Shown here piece after piece: positions 49,376 through 58,596 of a stretch of DNA of 64,000 nt. This DNA comes from Nematopogon swammerdamellus (lineage: Eukaryota; Arthropoda; Insecta; Lepidoptera; Adelidae). The number at the start of each line of letters is the position of its first letter. The stretch's first letter is position 1. Position numbers and translations under genes: made by a program. The DNA lies in NCBI GenBank assembly GCA_946902875.1, contig OX336343.1, positions 16,601,596-16,665,595 on the forward strand, written 5' to 3'. Below the pieces are notes generated by a model that saw only the letters and a list, made by a program, of their open reading frames with translations, was not told where the DNA came from and made no database searches.

Positions 49376-51727
49376 GCTCGGATACCTGATAACCCTGCCC
49401 ATCGACCTAGTTTGTTGGACCTTGTGCTGACTACCGAGCCAAATGGTTACAAGGTGAGGGTCGAAGCTCCCCTCGGAAACTCCGACCATTGCCTTGTACG
49501 CTCAACTGTGCCAACTGTACACTTCGCGGAAGCACGTGAATGTAGTACGCGAACAGTTTGGCACTACCGGTCAGCACAATGGGATGACTTCCGTTCCTTC
49601 CTGGGAGCCTACCCTTGGCACGACGTTTGCTTCTCTTCTCCAGACCCATCCCTGTGTACCCAATCGGTCGTCGATGTGATCGCACAGGGTATGAATTTCT
49701 TCATACCTACCTCCACCGTTCCCATCGGCGGCCGCCATAAGCCTTGGTTTGATTGTCAATGCAGACTGGCTATTGACACTGAGAACAAGGCTTATAGGAA
49801 ATGGCTGCAGAATAGGTCTGTCGAGAACAGACGAGAGCTCAACGTCGTTGCTAGGTCCTGCAAACGAACGCAAAACTTGGCCAAGTTCAGGCACGACCGT
49901 GGAATTGGCGCGAAACTTGCACGTAGCCCTTCGGGTAGCCGCGCCTTCTGGTCTCTCGCCAAATCCATCGGTCGGAATTTCTGCCGTCCTGCTACACCTC
50001 CGCTGGAACGTCCGGATGGCTCGCTCGCTATACTCGCGAAAGAAAAGGCGAATATCTTTGCACGCCTTTTCGCATCCAACTCAAACATGGACGACCTGGG
50101 CGCCAACCCCCCTTCATTACCCCATTGCGGGCGTATGATGGCAAATATTAGGTTCCACCCCAGAGTCGTCCATAAAACACTACGTGAGTTGGATATTTCG
50201 AAGAGTAGTGGGCCTGACGGCGTCCCGGCGATCGTCTTGAAAAATTGTGCTCTGGAATTGGCGCCAGTCCTCACCCGCCTATTCAAACGCTCCTATTCCT
50301 CCGGATCAATGCCTTCTTGCTGGAAGAGAGCTTCGGTCCAGCCGGTCCCCAAGAAGGGGGACCCAGCGAACCCATCGAACTATCGCCCTAATGCGATAAC
50401 CTCACTTTTGAGTAAGGTTATGGAGCGTATTGTCAACTCAGCGCTCCTGACGTACCTAGAAGACTCTAAACTCCTCGACGACAAACAATACGGCTTTCGC
50501 AAGCAAAGGTCGACTGGAGATCTTCTAGCGTACGTCACGCATTTATGGGCTGAAAGGCTCGATGGTTTTGGGGAATCGCTGGCGGTCGCTCTGGACATAT
50601 CCAAAGCATTCGATCGCGTCTGGCACCGGGGACTCTTAAGCAAGCTTCCGGCCTACGGTGTCCCTACAAAACTGTGCACCTGGATCTCCAGCTTTTTGAG
50701 TGGCCGGTCGATATTTGTCACCCTAGATGGTGCCTGCTCGGCCGACTACTCAATCAATGCTGGTGTTCCACAAGGATCCGTGCTGTCGCCTACGCTGTTT
50801 TTATTGTTCATCAACGACATGCTCTCGCTCGGCGAAATACACTGTTACGCGGACGACAGCACGGTGCACGAAGGGTTCATCAAGGACTGGAAGGGTAGAG
50901 AGGCCTCAGCAGCAAACGCGAGACGCGAAACTGTTGCTCGGGTTGACCAGGTTCTCGAAAAAGTATCCTCTTGGGGGAAGAAGAACTTGGTCAACTTCAA
51001 CGTAGCCAAGACGCAAGCTTGTGCCTTCTCTACTAAGGCTGATCCGTTTCCTCTCCAAGCCACTTTTCAGGGCAGCCAAGTCCCCAACGATGGTAGTCTG
51101 GGCGTCCTGGGTATGGAGGTGTCCAGGGACGTTGGGTTTCGATCGTTCATAGAGTCCAAGGCGAAACTAGCGTCTCGAAAATTAGGAGTCCTTTACCGCT
51201 GTCGGCGATTTTTCACGCCGGTCCAACTGCTTACACTCTACAAAGCACAAGTAAGACCGGTGATGGAATATTGCAGTCATCTTTGGGAGGGTTCCCCTGA
51301 GTACCTTCTTTCAGCCTTGGATTCTATTCAGCGACGAGCCATTCGCCTCATTGGTGACTCCGTACTCACAAAGGACCTTCAACCTCTAAAGCACAGACGT
51401 ATCGTTGGGTCATTGAGCCTGTTTTATCGGTACTACTATGGCCGCTGCTCTGACGAACTTGCTTCCCTTATCCCTCCTCCTCCTGTTCGCCTTCGCCAAA
51501 CCCGCCATACTCTCGCGGAACACCCGTTTGTAGTCGACAGAAGAGTTCTTCGAACTGCACGATTCTCTAAATCGTTCTTGTGCCGCACTGCAAAGGTGTG
51601 GAACGGGCTCCCAGGAAATATCTTCCCCCACTCCTACAATCCACAGATCTTCAAATCGCGGGTTAATAGCCTTTCCCCAGCAACATTAGTCCACCTCCAA
51701 GCCGGACTGGCACCTCCTCGGGGGTGA
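49376..51727 (+). CDS. LINE endonuclease C-terminus plus reverse transcriptase (CR1-like)
   Basis: Open from 49376 (just after a stop) with no internal stop over about 784 codons; no true ATG start, because the 5' end is missing. Endonuclease end: RPSLLDLVLTTEP, then GNSDHCLVRS. RT: LDISKSSGPDGVPAIVLKN, KKGDPANPSNYRP, KQYGFRKQRSTGDLL, ALDISKAFDRVWHRGLLSKL, GVPQGSVLSPTLFLLFINDM, and the catalytic YADD at about residue 490 (HCYADDSTVHEG). The C-terminal [20 protein letters not shown] is typical of CR1-type LINEs in moths. An uninterrupted frame suggests recent insertion. Confidence 0.9.
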   Translation, partial: ARIPDNPAHRPSLLDLVLTTEPNGYKVRVEAPLGNSDHCLVRSTVPTVHFAEARECSTRTVWHYRSAQWDDFRSFLGAYPWHDVCFSSPDPSLCTQSVVDVIAQGMNFFIPTSTVPIGGRHKPWFDCQCRLAIDTENKAYRKWLQNRSVENRRELNVVARSCKRTQNLAKFRHDRGIGAKLARSPSGSRAFWSLAKSIGRNFCRPATPPLERPDGSLAILAKEKANIFARLFASNSNMDDLGANPPSLPHCGRMMANIRFHPRVVHKTLRELDISKSSGPDGVPAIVLKNCALELAPVLTRLFKRSYSSGSMPSCWKRASVQPVPKKGDPANPSNYRPNAITSLLSKVMERIVNSALLTYLEDSKLLDDKQYGFRKQRSTGDLLAYVTHLWAERLDGFGESLAVALDISKAFDRVWHRGLLSKLPAYGVPTKLCTWISSFLSGRSIFVTLDGACSADYSINAGVPQGSVLSPTLFLLFINDMLSLGEIHCYADDSTVHEGFIKDWKGREASAANARRETVARVDQVLEKVSSWGKKNLVNFNVAKTQACAFSTKADPFPLQATFQGSQVPNDGSLGVLGMEVSRDVGFRSFIESKAKLASRKLGVLYRCRRFFTPVQLLTLYKAQVRPVMEYCSHLWEGSPEYLLSALDSIQRRAIRLIGDSVLTKDLQPLKHRRIVGSLSLFYRYYYGRCSDELASLIPPPPVRLRQTRHTLAEHPFVVDRRVLRTARFSKSFLCRTAKVWNGLPGNIFPHSYNPQIFKSRVNSLSPATLVHLQAGLAPPRG

Positions 51728-51800
51728 AATTGGCTGCGCCTGAGGTTGCGACCTCGGACAGAGCCAGCCAGTTCGGTAGCAATAAAAAAAAAAAAAATAA
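49376..51800 (+). mobile_element. CR1-like LINE, 5'-truncated
   Basis: A single open frame plus a short 3' UTR (gtgaaattggctgcgcct ... ccagttcggtagc) and an A-rich tail at 51781-51811. It begins within the C-terminal part of the endonuclease domain directly after the SINE at 49126-49370. A 205-bp sibling fragment lies at 20243-20450. Confidence 0.88.
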
Positions 51801-52129
51801 AAAAAAATAAAGGTGTAACAGAGACAGCCATAATATATTTCTAATTTCGTCCTTGTTTTCTCGCCTCCTCAAAAACAATTCGATGCGGCTTCTAGATGTT
51901 CACTTCTAAGATTGAGAGCAATTTATGGAATGGGGTCTTAGATCAAACGGTAACGCCCTGTGATAAGCAATCGTCGAATCGGAAAACAATGAAATCTGTT
52001 TGTCTGTAGTCGGAATTTTTTCGACTAGTGGTCGATCGAGCAGGTTGGTTGCCTTGGTCGTGAGAAGCGGTCAGATTTTTGGTGGATCTCGAAAAAAAAC
52101 AACAACTCGCTAAATTATTAGAAATGTGT

Positions 52130-52500
52130 ATGTCTTTTTTATGTAATCGGTTATGTTTGGCTGAGTCAGAGGGGCCAAAGCATGCGCCAATGTTACTTCC
52201 AGGATAATCGGTGCCATACCGGAGAATTCCCTTTAGATTTCGATTGCTGGCAATAATGGACTAGAGGAGAACACAGTCGAGGCAGTTATGGGCCATCTTA
52301 CATCCAGTACGGTGGTATATACACACGACTGCTCTCATTTCTCACGCTTTAGGAACCTTGTCAAATTAACATTCACTCATTTATTACCCCTACAAAATTA
52401 AACAAATAATCAAATATTTTATTTTGACAGGGTTCCTGAAGTGTGAGAAATGAGAGCAGTCGTCTGTACCAACCCATTCGGCTATAATTACCACCTAGTA
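52130..52500 (-). mobile_element. tRNA-headed SINE (family C) split by a palindromic MITE
   Basis: 'tatgtaatcggttatgtttgg', 'ggtgccataccggagaattc' and 'catccagtacggtggta' form the left part. After the insertion at 52325-52463 the SINE continues with 'taccaacccattcggctata' and 'ccacctagt'. Confidence 0.7.
52325..52463. mobile_element. Foldback MITE, 139 bp, nested in a SINE
   Basis: Arms ACGACTGCTCTCATTTCTCAC and its reverse complement extend about 47 nt with few mismatches. The centre is AT-rich. The target duplication is not clear. Confidence 0.8.
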
Positions 52501-52624
52501 TCTTTAAGGGCAATGGATTCACAACATAATTCATAATTATTATTGCGCATAGCTTACATACGACCCTACGATACATATTCAAGCTGGATGATTTCAGGAA
52601 AGTTACTTTAAAAAAATAAAACCG

Positions 52625-52985
52625 TTTAAAAACTGGCCAAGGGCGAGTCGGACTCACGCACCGAGGCTTCTGCACCAAAAAAAAAAGTAAAAAAAAAACA
52701 CGTTTCTTGTATGGGGATTGGGAACCCTTAATTTTTTTATTTTTCAATTATTATGTTCATTCGTTGTTACCTATGTTACGTTCAATTATTACGATCATTA
52801 ATTCGTTATACAAACATTCGTTTTTATGTCCGCCAAAATAAGACATATCTCTGAAAATTTCAACCGGCTAGCTATTACGGTTCCCAAGATAGACAAAGAC
52901 AGCAGTAGGACGGACGGACGGACAGACGGACAGACAGATACACGTTGTAGGCTAAGGGGTAAGGAGAGAGACCTAAAAATGGGTC
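52625..52985 (+). repeat. Family D repeat, diverged
   Basis: 'ggccaagggcgagtcggact', 'acgcaccgaggcttctgcac', 'ctagctattacggttcccaa', a GACG/GACA run at 52912-52940 and 'gagagacctaaaaatggg'. Overall order kept, many changes. Confidence 0.7.
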
Positions 52986-53103
52986 GTTCTTACAAGAAGT
53001 TTGGGAATCACTGAATCCACACGGAATTAAAGGACGTGTCTCGACTTTTCGAGTAAATTTTTTTTCGAGGCCGAAATTAATGATCAACCGCAAGGATTTT
53101 TTT

Positions 53104-53296
53104 GTATCTGTAAATTGACATGGTTGGCTAAATAACTTCCGACACCGTGCGTTAATCTATTACACCTTGTCGTGAATGCAATATAAGTACTTCCCTTTGA
53201 TCGATTCGGCTACACTGAATTGGCCGGAAAACGTGGGCCACTTTTCATAGTCTTTTCGATCGAAAATCACTGGGAACGGTGGTATCACCCCGGAAT
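53104..53296 (-). mobile_element. 5S-SINE (family B), strongly diverged
   Basis: 'aattgacatggttggctaaa', 'gattcggctacactgaattgg' and 'gggaacggtggtatcacccc' retain body order in reverse. No head or clean tail. Confidence 0.55.
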
Positions 53297-54187
53297 TTTT
53301 AACGTTACCAGGGTTGAAAGTCCGCGCCAAAGATGATAAAAGACATAGTAGGTATAGGAAATATTTAGAACAGACTGAAAAGCGGACAGACAGATATTTC
53401 GTTTTATAATAGAGAGATGGAAGCTAAGTGTATCGTCGTGTATAAAATATAAGACTATACAAAAAAGTTAATATAAGATAAACATTTTGCCCGCTACACA
53501 GGCTGGAAAGTAAAGTTTTTAATAGAATGCCTGCGGCGCACTATGGGCTGAGAAACGGCCTCCATAGTAATAGAAATTGTATTTTTTTTAGAATTAGTTA
53601 AAAAATAAATAAGTATGCAAAAGTATTGCGACTTCATGCTTGACTCTTTTTATGTTAATGTAGTCAAGAAAAACCAATCGTATATTTTTTAATAATTGTT
53701 TAAAAAAAATCGTTGTATGGAACGGAAAATGTTTTATCATTTTTTTCAAAGGTCTTAAGGAGTGTTAACCTCGCTATACTATATTCATATAATAGACTAT
53801 AATAGAAAGCCAACTGCATAAAAACCGTAACTGGATCGGTCCATTTTAACCAGATATACGGAGTCAAATTAAAGCATTTTTCGTTAATTTTTATACTACG
53901 TTTATGACGCTTATATTTGCTTTTAAATGCTACTTGGTGACATAAAATTTAATTAGTCGTACTATAGAAGATATCTAGACAGTTTCTATATAAGTACGGT
54001 CGGCATAAACATAACACATAATTTTATTTAAATTTTATATCATACTTTTCTACTGAATATTCAGGTTTTTAGATTGGTCCCAATATAATAAAACGTTTTG
54101 TACAACTAGTGATATTACCACATCTTAAGATATTACACTACACAAATAATGGCATCGAACATTTTGTGCTTTTGTGAATATAACAAG

Positions 54188-54583
54188 CATTGGCGTATCT
54201 AGGGCTATTTTCCAGGGTGGGCCTGGCCCCTGAAAAGCGATTGCTGATGAAGCCGAAACCCGATGTACCTAGGCAATAAAAGTAGGTAATTTGAACTTGA
54301 AGTGTTGAGCCGTATTTCGACCATTGATTTCGGAAAGTTTCTTTACCTAAATAAAATTAAACAAAAACATTTTTTTTAAAGTGTTTATTTTGATTAGGTA
54401 CCTGGATGAAAATGTAATTTTATGTTGATTCCTCAGCTGTAGATTATTTAAGTGTTTTTGTGTGAAATTATTTAAGTGCTACACCCTAGAATTTTGGGTT
54501 GGCAACCCAACATCCTGGGGTGGCCACCAGACACATCTGGGGTGGGCCGTGCCCACCCTGCCCCCCCTCTATATACGCCAATG
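54188..54583. mobile_element. hAT-type MITE, 396 bp, nested in the left Transib inverted repeat
   Basis: Ends CATTGGCGTATCTAGGG and the reverse of CATTGGCGTATATAGAGG. Exact 8-bp duplication ataacaag at 54180-54187 and 54584-54591. The right Transib inverted repeat lacks this block, so it inserted after the Transib arms had formed. Confidence 0.93.
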
Positions 54584-54741
54584 ATAACAAGTAAACATTT
54601 AAAGTAATAATTATAATAATATTTTCCAACATTTAAACGAGCATTTCATTGCTCGGTGGTGCGGTGCTTGTTTTCATTAATCAAGATGCAGATAGAATGA
54701 AAGAATTAATAAATAATAAAAAAAACTCAATATTCGCCAGA

Positions 54742-56227
54742 ACAAGCACTCAGCCATCTCAGCTCTTTTAAGTTATCAAAGTTTCAGTACAACACGTTAC
54801 GGAGTTCAGCCCAGGATCAAGGTGTACATTTGTACCCTTCATATTATCAAGTTCAAAAGGCCAAGAATGAATGCTATCCTAACAAAGAAGACATTCAGAT
54901 CAATGAGATGCAATGCACGCTAAAGTCAAGCTTCAAGCCCTTCTGGACAGTAAAGAGACTCAGTAATGTTATAACTCGAGACATCGAGGACAAACAATTA
55001 ACGCTGGGGGTTTGATTGCGCGTCAGGTCATAGCACGTACAAACAAAAAATGCCCAATGACTTAGACGACTCCAGCATATTTATGTGTTCACTTGTCCCA
55101 CTCAAACTGGTTTCTGGAGACAATGTATACTGGGAAAACCCGAAACCATCATCGGTCCACTACTGCAGACCATTCTTCTTCAAATTCGCAAAAGAAAACG
55201 ACCTAGATATAAAGAAAAAGATGATGGAAATCGATGCAGAAATAAATACACTCGAGCCATCTTCCATACGAGATGACGTTAATGTAATCCACACTCTGCT
55301 CATGACAATGATAGATGGAAAAATCACGTCACACTTGTCTGACACATCTAGCCAAACGTGTGACATATGTAAGGCAAAGCCGTCAGAGATGAATAACCTA
55401 GACAGCGTGCAAGAAAAAGAGGTGACCACGGAAATGTATAAGCATGGCTTGTCATCATTGCATGCGTGGATAAGATGCATGGAGTGCCTATTACATATAG
55501 GTTATAGATTAGATTTCAAGAAATGGCAAGCCAAAGGAAATGACAAGGAGATAATGAAAGCACGGAAGGAAAACATCCAAAGTCAATTCAAAAGTGAATT
55601 AGGACTGCTTGTCGACATTGTCAAACAAGGATCAGGTACAACCAACGACGGCAACACGGCTAGGTGATTTTTCCAGAATCCCGAAAAGGCAGCCGCTATA
55701 ACAGGAGTTGACAAAGAACTCATTGAACGCTTTTATTTTACACCATTATTCTACGAGTTGTCGCGAGTGGTGAGCAAATTGACGTTTATAGGTTTACTAG
55801 TTATGCGCGCGATACTGCTCAATTATACGTCAACCTCTATAGTTGGTACTATATGCCTTCCAGTGTGCACAAATTGTTAATACATGGTGCAGCTATAATA
55901 AAACATCAAAATTTAGTACCCATTGGGAAACTATCAGAAGAGGCATCTGAGGCGCGAAACAAGGATTTAAAAAAATATAGAGAATTCCACGCGCGTAAAT
56001 TCTGTCGAAAAGCAACTAATGAGGATATTTTTTGCAATTTCCTAATATCTTCGGACCCATACTTGTCAAGTTTAAAACCTAAATTAAGTTACAAGAAGGA
56101 AGCATCAATGCCAGCTGAAATGAAGTATCTTTTAATATTAACAATTGAAGAGAAAGAAAATATTGAATTCGTTAATGTTGACCCATTGGACGAATTTTCA
56201 ATCTCATCTGAGTCAGATACTGAATAG
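54742..56227 (+). pseudogene. Transib transposase, inactivated
   Basis: Three frames join up. 54742-55008: LYPSYYQVQKAKNECYPNKE, typical of the region before the catalytic core. From about 55008 after a frameshift: GFDCASGHSTYKQKMP with the first catalytic Asp at 55014-55016; FMCSLVPLKL; MIDGK with the second Asp at 55314-55316; CDIC zinc-type pair; then LSSLHAWIRCMECLLHIGYR. An in-frame TGA lies at 55665-55667, and a second frameshift near 55735. 55738-56227: WYYMPSSVHKLLIHGAA, then LPIG-like VPIGKLSEEASEARNKD with the candidate catalytic Glu at about 55937-55942, ending at TAG 56225-56227. These landmarks match the D-D-E RNase H-fold core shared by Transib and RAG1. Two frameshifts and a stop make this copy unable to produce transposase. 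Confidence 0.85.
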
Positions 56228-57504
56228 GCGTTTTCTCCTATGCACTTGTCCGTTCCTTAATGAAAACCCCGTGTTTCATGAGCCTCCTTTCACCCTGCCA
56301 TGGTAGCTCTCTTGGCAAATTCCGTATCCCTTCTATATCCTTTCTATATGGGGAGGATGTAGTAAGCCTTCACGAAGAGCCATTACCAACCCAAGGCTCT
56401 TCCCGTGAGTAACAAATGTTGCAACAATGCATTATTTGTGAAACCGATTACTACACTATAAGTGTGTCTTACTGTATTTATTAGTTTTCTTTTACCATCT
56501 TGTTAATAGGTAATCAGTGTCATTTATACTGGAATACTTCTGTTTAGACTTTTTTTTATGGAATGCGCGACATATGGCATCGTTTCACCTGCGAGTAGGT
56601 GTCTAACGATGCTCATGGATATTCTGTGATGCAGAATTAAGAAGAAATTTATGAAGTTATACCGAGAACTCTTTATTTGTTTTCTTGTTTTCATTAATCG
56701 GTCATTTTTATCTTAGTGTAACACGTTTACATTATAATTCTAATGCTTTTATTATACGCTCATCGGTTTATTATTTTCCTGCCTATTTAACATGAAATGC
56801 TCGTTTAAATGCTGGAAAATATTATTATAATTATTACTTTAAATAGTAAATTGTTATATCAACAAAAAACACAAAGTGTTCGATGCCATTATTTGTGCAG
56901 AGTGAGGTCTTAAGATGTGATGATATCCCTAGTTGTACAAAACGTTTTATTATATTGGGACCAATCTAAAAACACGAATATTCAGTAGAAATGTATTATA
57001 TAAAATTAATATAAAATTATGTGTTATGTTTATGCCGACCGTACTTATATATAAACTCTCTAGATATCTTCTATAGAAAGACTAATCACATTTTAAGTCA
57101 CCAAGTAGCATTTAAAAGCAAATATAAGCGTCATAAACGTAGTATAAAAATTAATGAAAAATGCTTTAATTTGACTCCGTATATCTGGTTAAAATGGACC
57201 GATCCAGTTACGGTTTTTATGCAGTTCGCTTTCTAATATAGTCTATTATATGAATATAGTATAGCGAGGTTAACACTCCTTAAGATTTTTGAAAAAAATG
57301 ATAAAACATTTTCCGTTCCATACAACGATTTCTTTTAAACAATTATAAAAAAATATACGATTGGTTTTTCTTGACTATATTAACATAAAAATAGTCAAGC
57401 ATGAAGTAGCAATACTTCTGCATACTTATTAATTTTTTAACTAATTCTAAAAAAAAAAAAAATTCTATTACTATGGAGGCCGTTTCTCAGCCCATAGTGC
57501 GGCG

Positions 57505-58254
57505 GTGCCGCGCCGCGCCGGACGCTGGAGTCAACTTCGGGACCGGCGGCGTCCGTTTCCATTTTACTCGCTTTCTTTGTCTGTGAAGCGGAGAGGAAGT
57601 GTCGATGTAGACTTACAAAAAAATATTAAATTATATATAATATTTCAATTGTGAAAGAACTATAAGCATGTGTACGTTTTTATTAAAATTGAAAAAAAAA
57701 AAACAATACCACTTACCACAAACCATTACCACTGTGAGATCAGTCATTTATTTTCTATCAATTAAATTCTTTAATAATTCACCTCTACAACAACACAATT
57801 CGTAAGTTTTTTTTTAATTTAATTTATTTTTAGGGCTTTTAACTACAATTTGTTAATATCAGCCCCATCTCACTCAGGGCCACTCAGGGCCCAGAGTCCC
57901 TAAGGGATAGAGAACGCTCCACGAAATTGACGAAATCTCTCTGTATGTACAACATCAGGCTATCCTTTAATCTAGGCACTGAACAGGTGGTCGGACGGAA
58001 GCGAAAATTCGATTTAGGTTTGCCGTTAGCCCCATTTGTAAACACGAACGGAGACGCGGGCACGCTAGTAAGTTTTGGTTGCTAGAACAGTCACTTGCAT
58101 AGAAATAAAAAAAAAACAGGAAATTATTTGTTGGTCACACGTAAGAAGCATACAAACATTTTTAATATAACAATACGAGAGTGACGAAGAGGGACCCCAA
58201 CTAAGTACATATGAGCAGCAGTCACTCAAATGTTTCAACCACTATGATTTCAAC
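57505..58254. other. Intergenic, no recognised gene
   Basis: The first 40 nt are GC-rich (gtgccgcgccgcgccgg), the rest AT-rich. 57870-58080 has a less repetitive character ('ggccactcagggcccagag', 'ggtcggacggaagcgaaaat') but shows no convincing open frame. Confidence 0.5.
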
Positions 58255-58480
58255 ATACATACATACATAACACACGCTGTATCCCGACAATCAGGGTAAG
58301 CAGAGTAATCGGTGTTGTGCTATAAGGACTCTGGCAAATTACAGCACAACATCGACCACCACGTTTAGCACAGTATACGGACAAGACAACTATCAAGCAG
58401 CAAGTAAGGCACAAAGAACCCACCTGCTGCATGACTAGGTGGAAGGACTGCGCCAAGGTGAGAAGTGGCTAGCCTGTCGC
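58255..58480 (-). repeat. Family A repeat, 3' two-thirds
   Basis: (catacata)n, 'gtatcccgacaatcagggta', 'aattacagcacaacatcgac', 'actatcaagcagcaagtaag' and 'gctagcctgtcgcc'. It adjoins the 3' end of the minus-strand LINE. Confidence 0.75.
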
Positions 58481-58596
58481 CAAGTAACATACTACAATGT
58501 AGTATAAATGTCGAGGGTAAAAAAAAAATTGATACACAAGTATCCATTGTCTTAGAGTTAGTAGATAACATTACGTTATGTCATACACTTAATTTA

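Larger units (their letters stand above)
53539..57499. mobile_element. Transib (RAG1-related) DNA transposon, 3,961 bp, long inverted repeats
   Basis: Flanked by the exact 5-bp duplication CGGCG (53534-53538 and 57500-57504). Both ends start CACTATGGGCTGAGAAACGG, giving the heptamer CACTATG that fits the Transib/RSS-like consensus CACWRTG. The left inverted repeat runs 53539-54649 (about 707 bp once a 404-bp insertion plus duplication is removed), and the right one 56792-57499 (708 bp). Between them lies a broken transposase at about 54742-56227. GC-rich 5-bp duplications and this heptamer are hallmarks of Transib, the superfamily related to the RAG1 recombinase. Inverted repeats this long are, as far as I know, unusual for it. 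Confidence 0.93.

Noticed and set aside
55050..55667. Stand-alone 205-codon host gene
   Set aside because: The frame lies between two long inverted repeats, carries Transib/RAG1-type landmarks, and continues in other frames up- and downstream.
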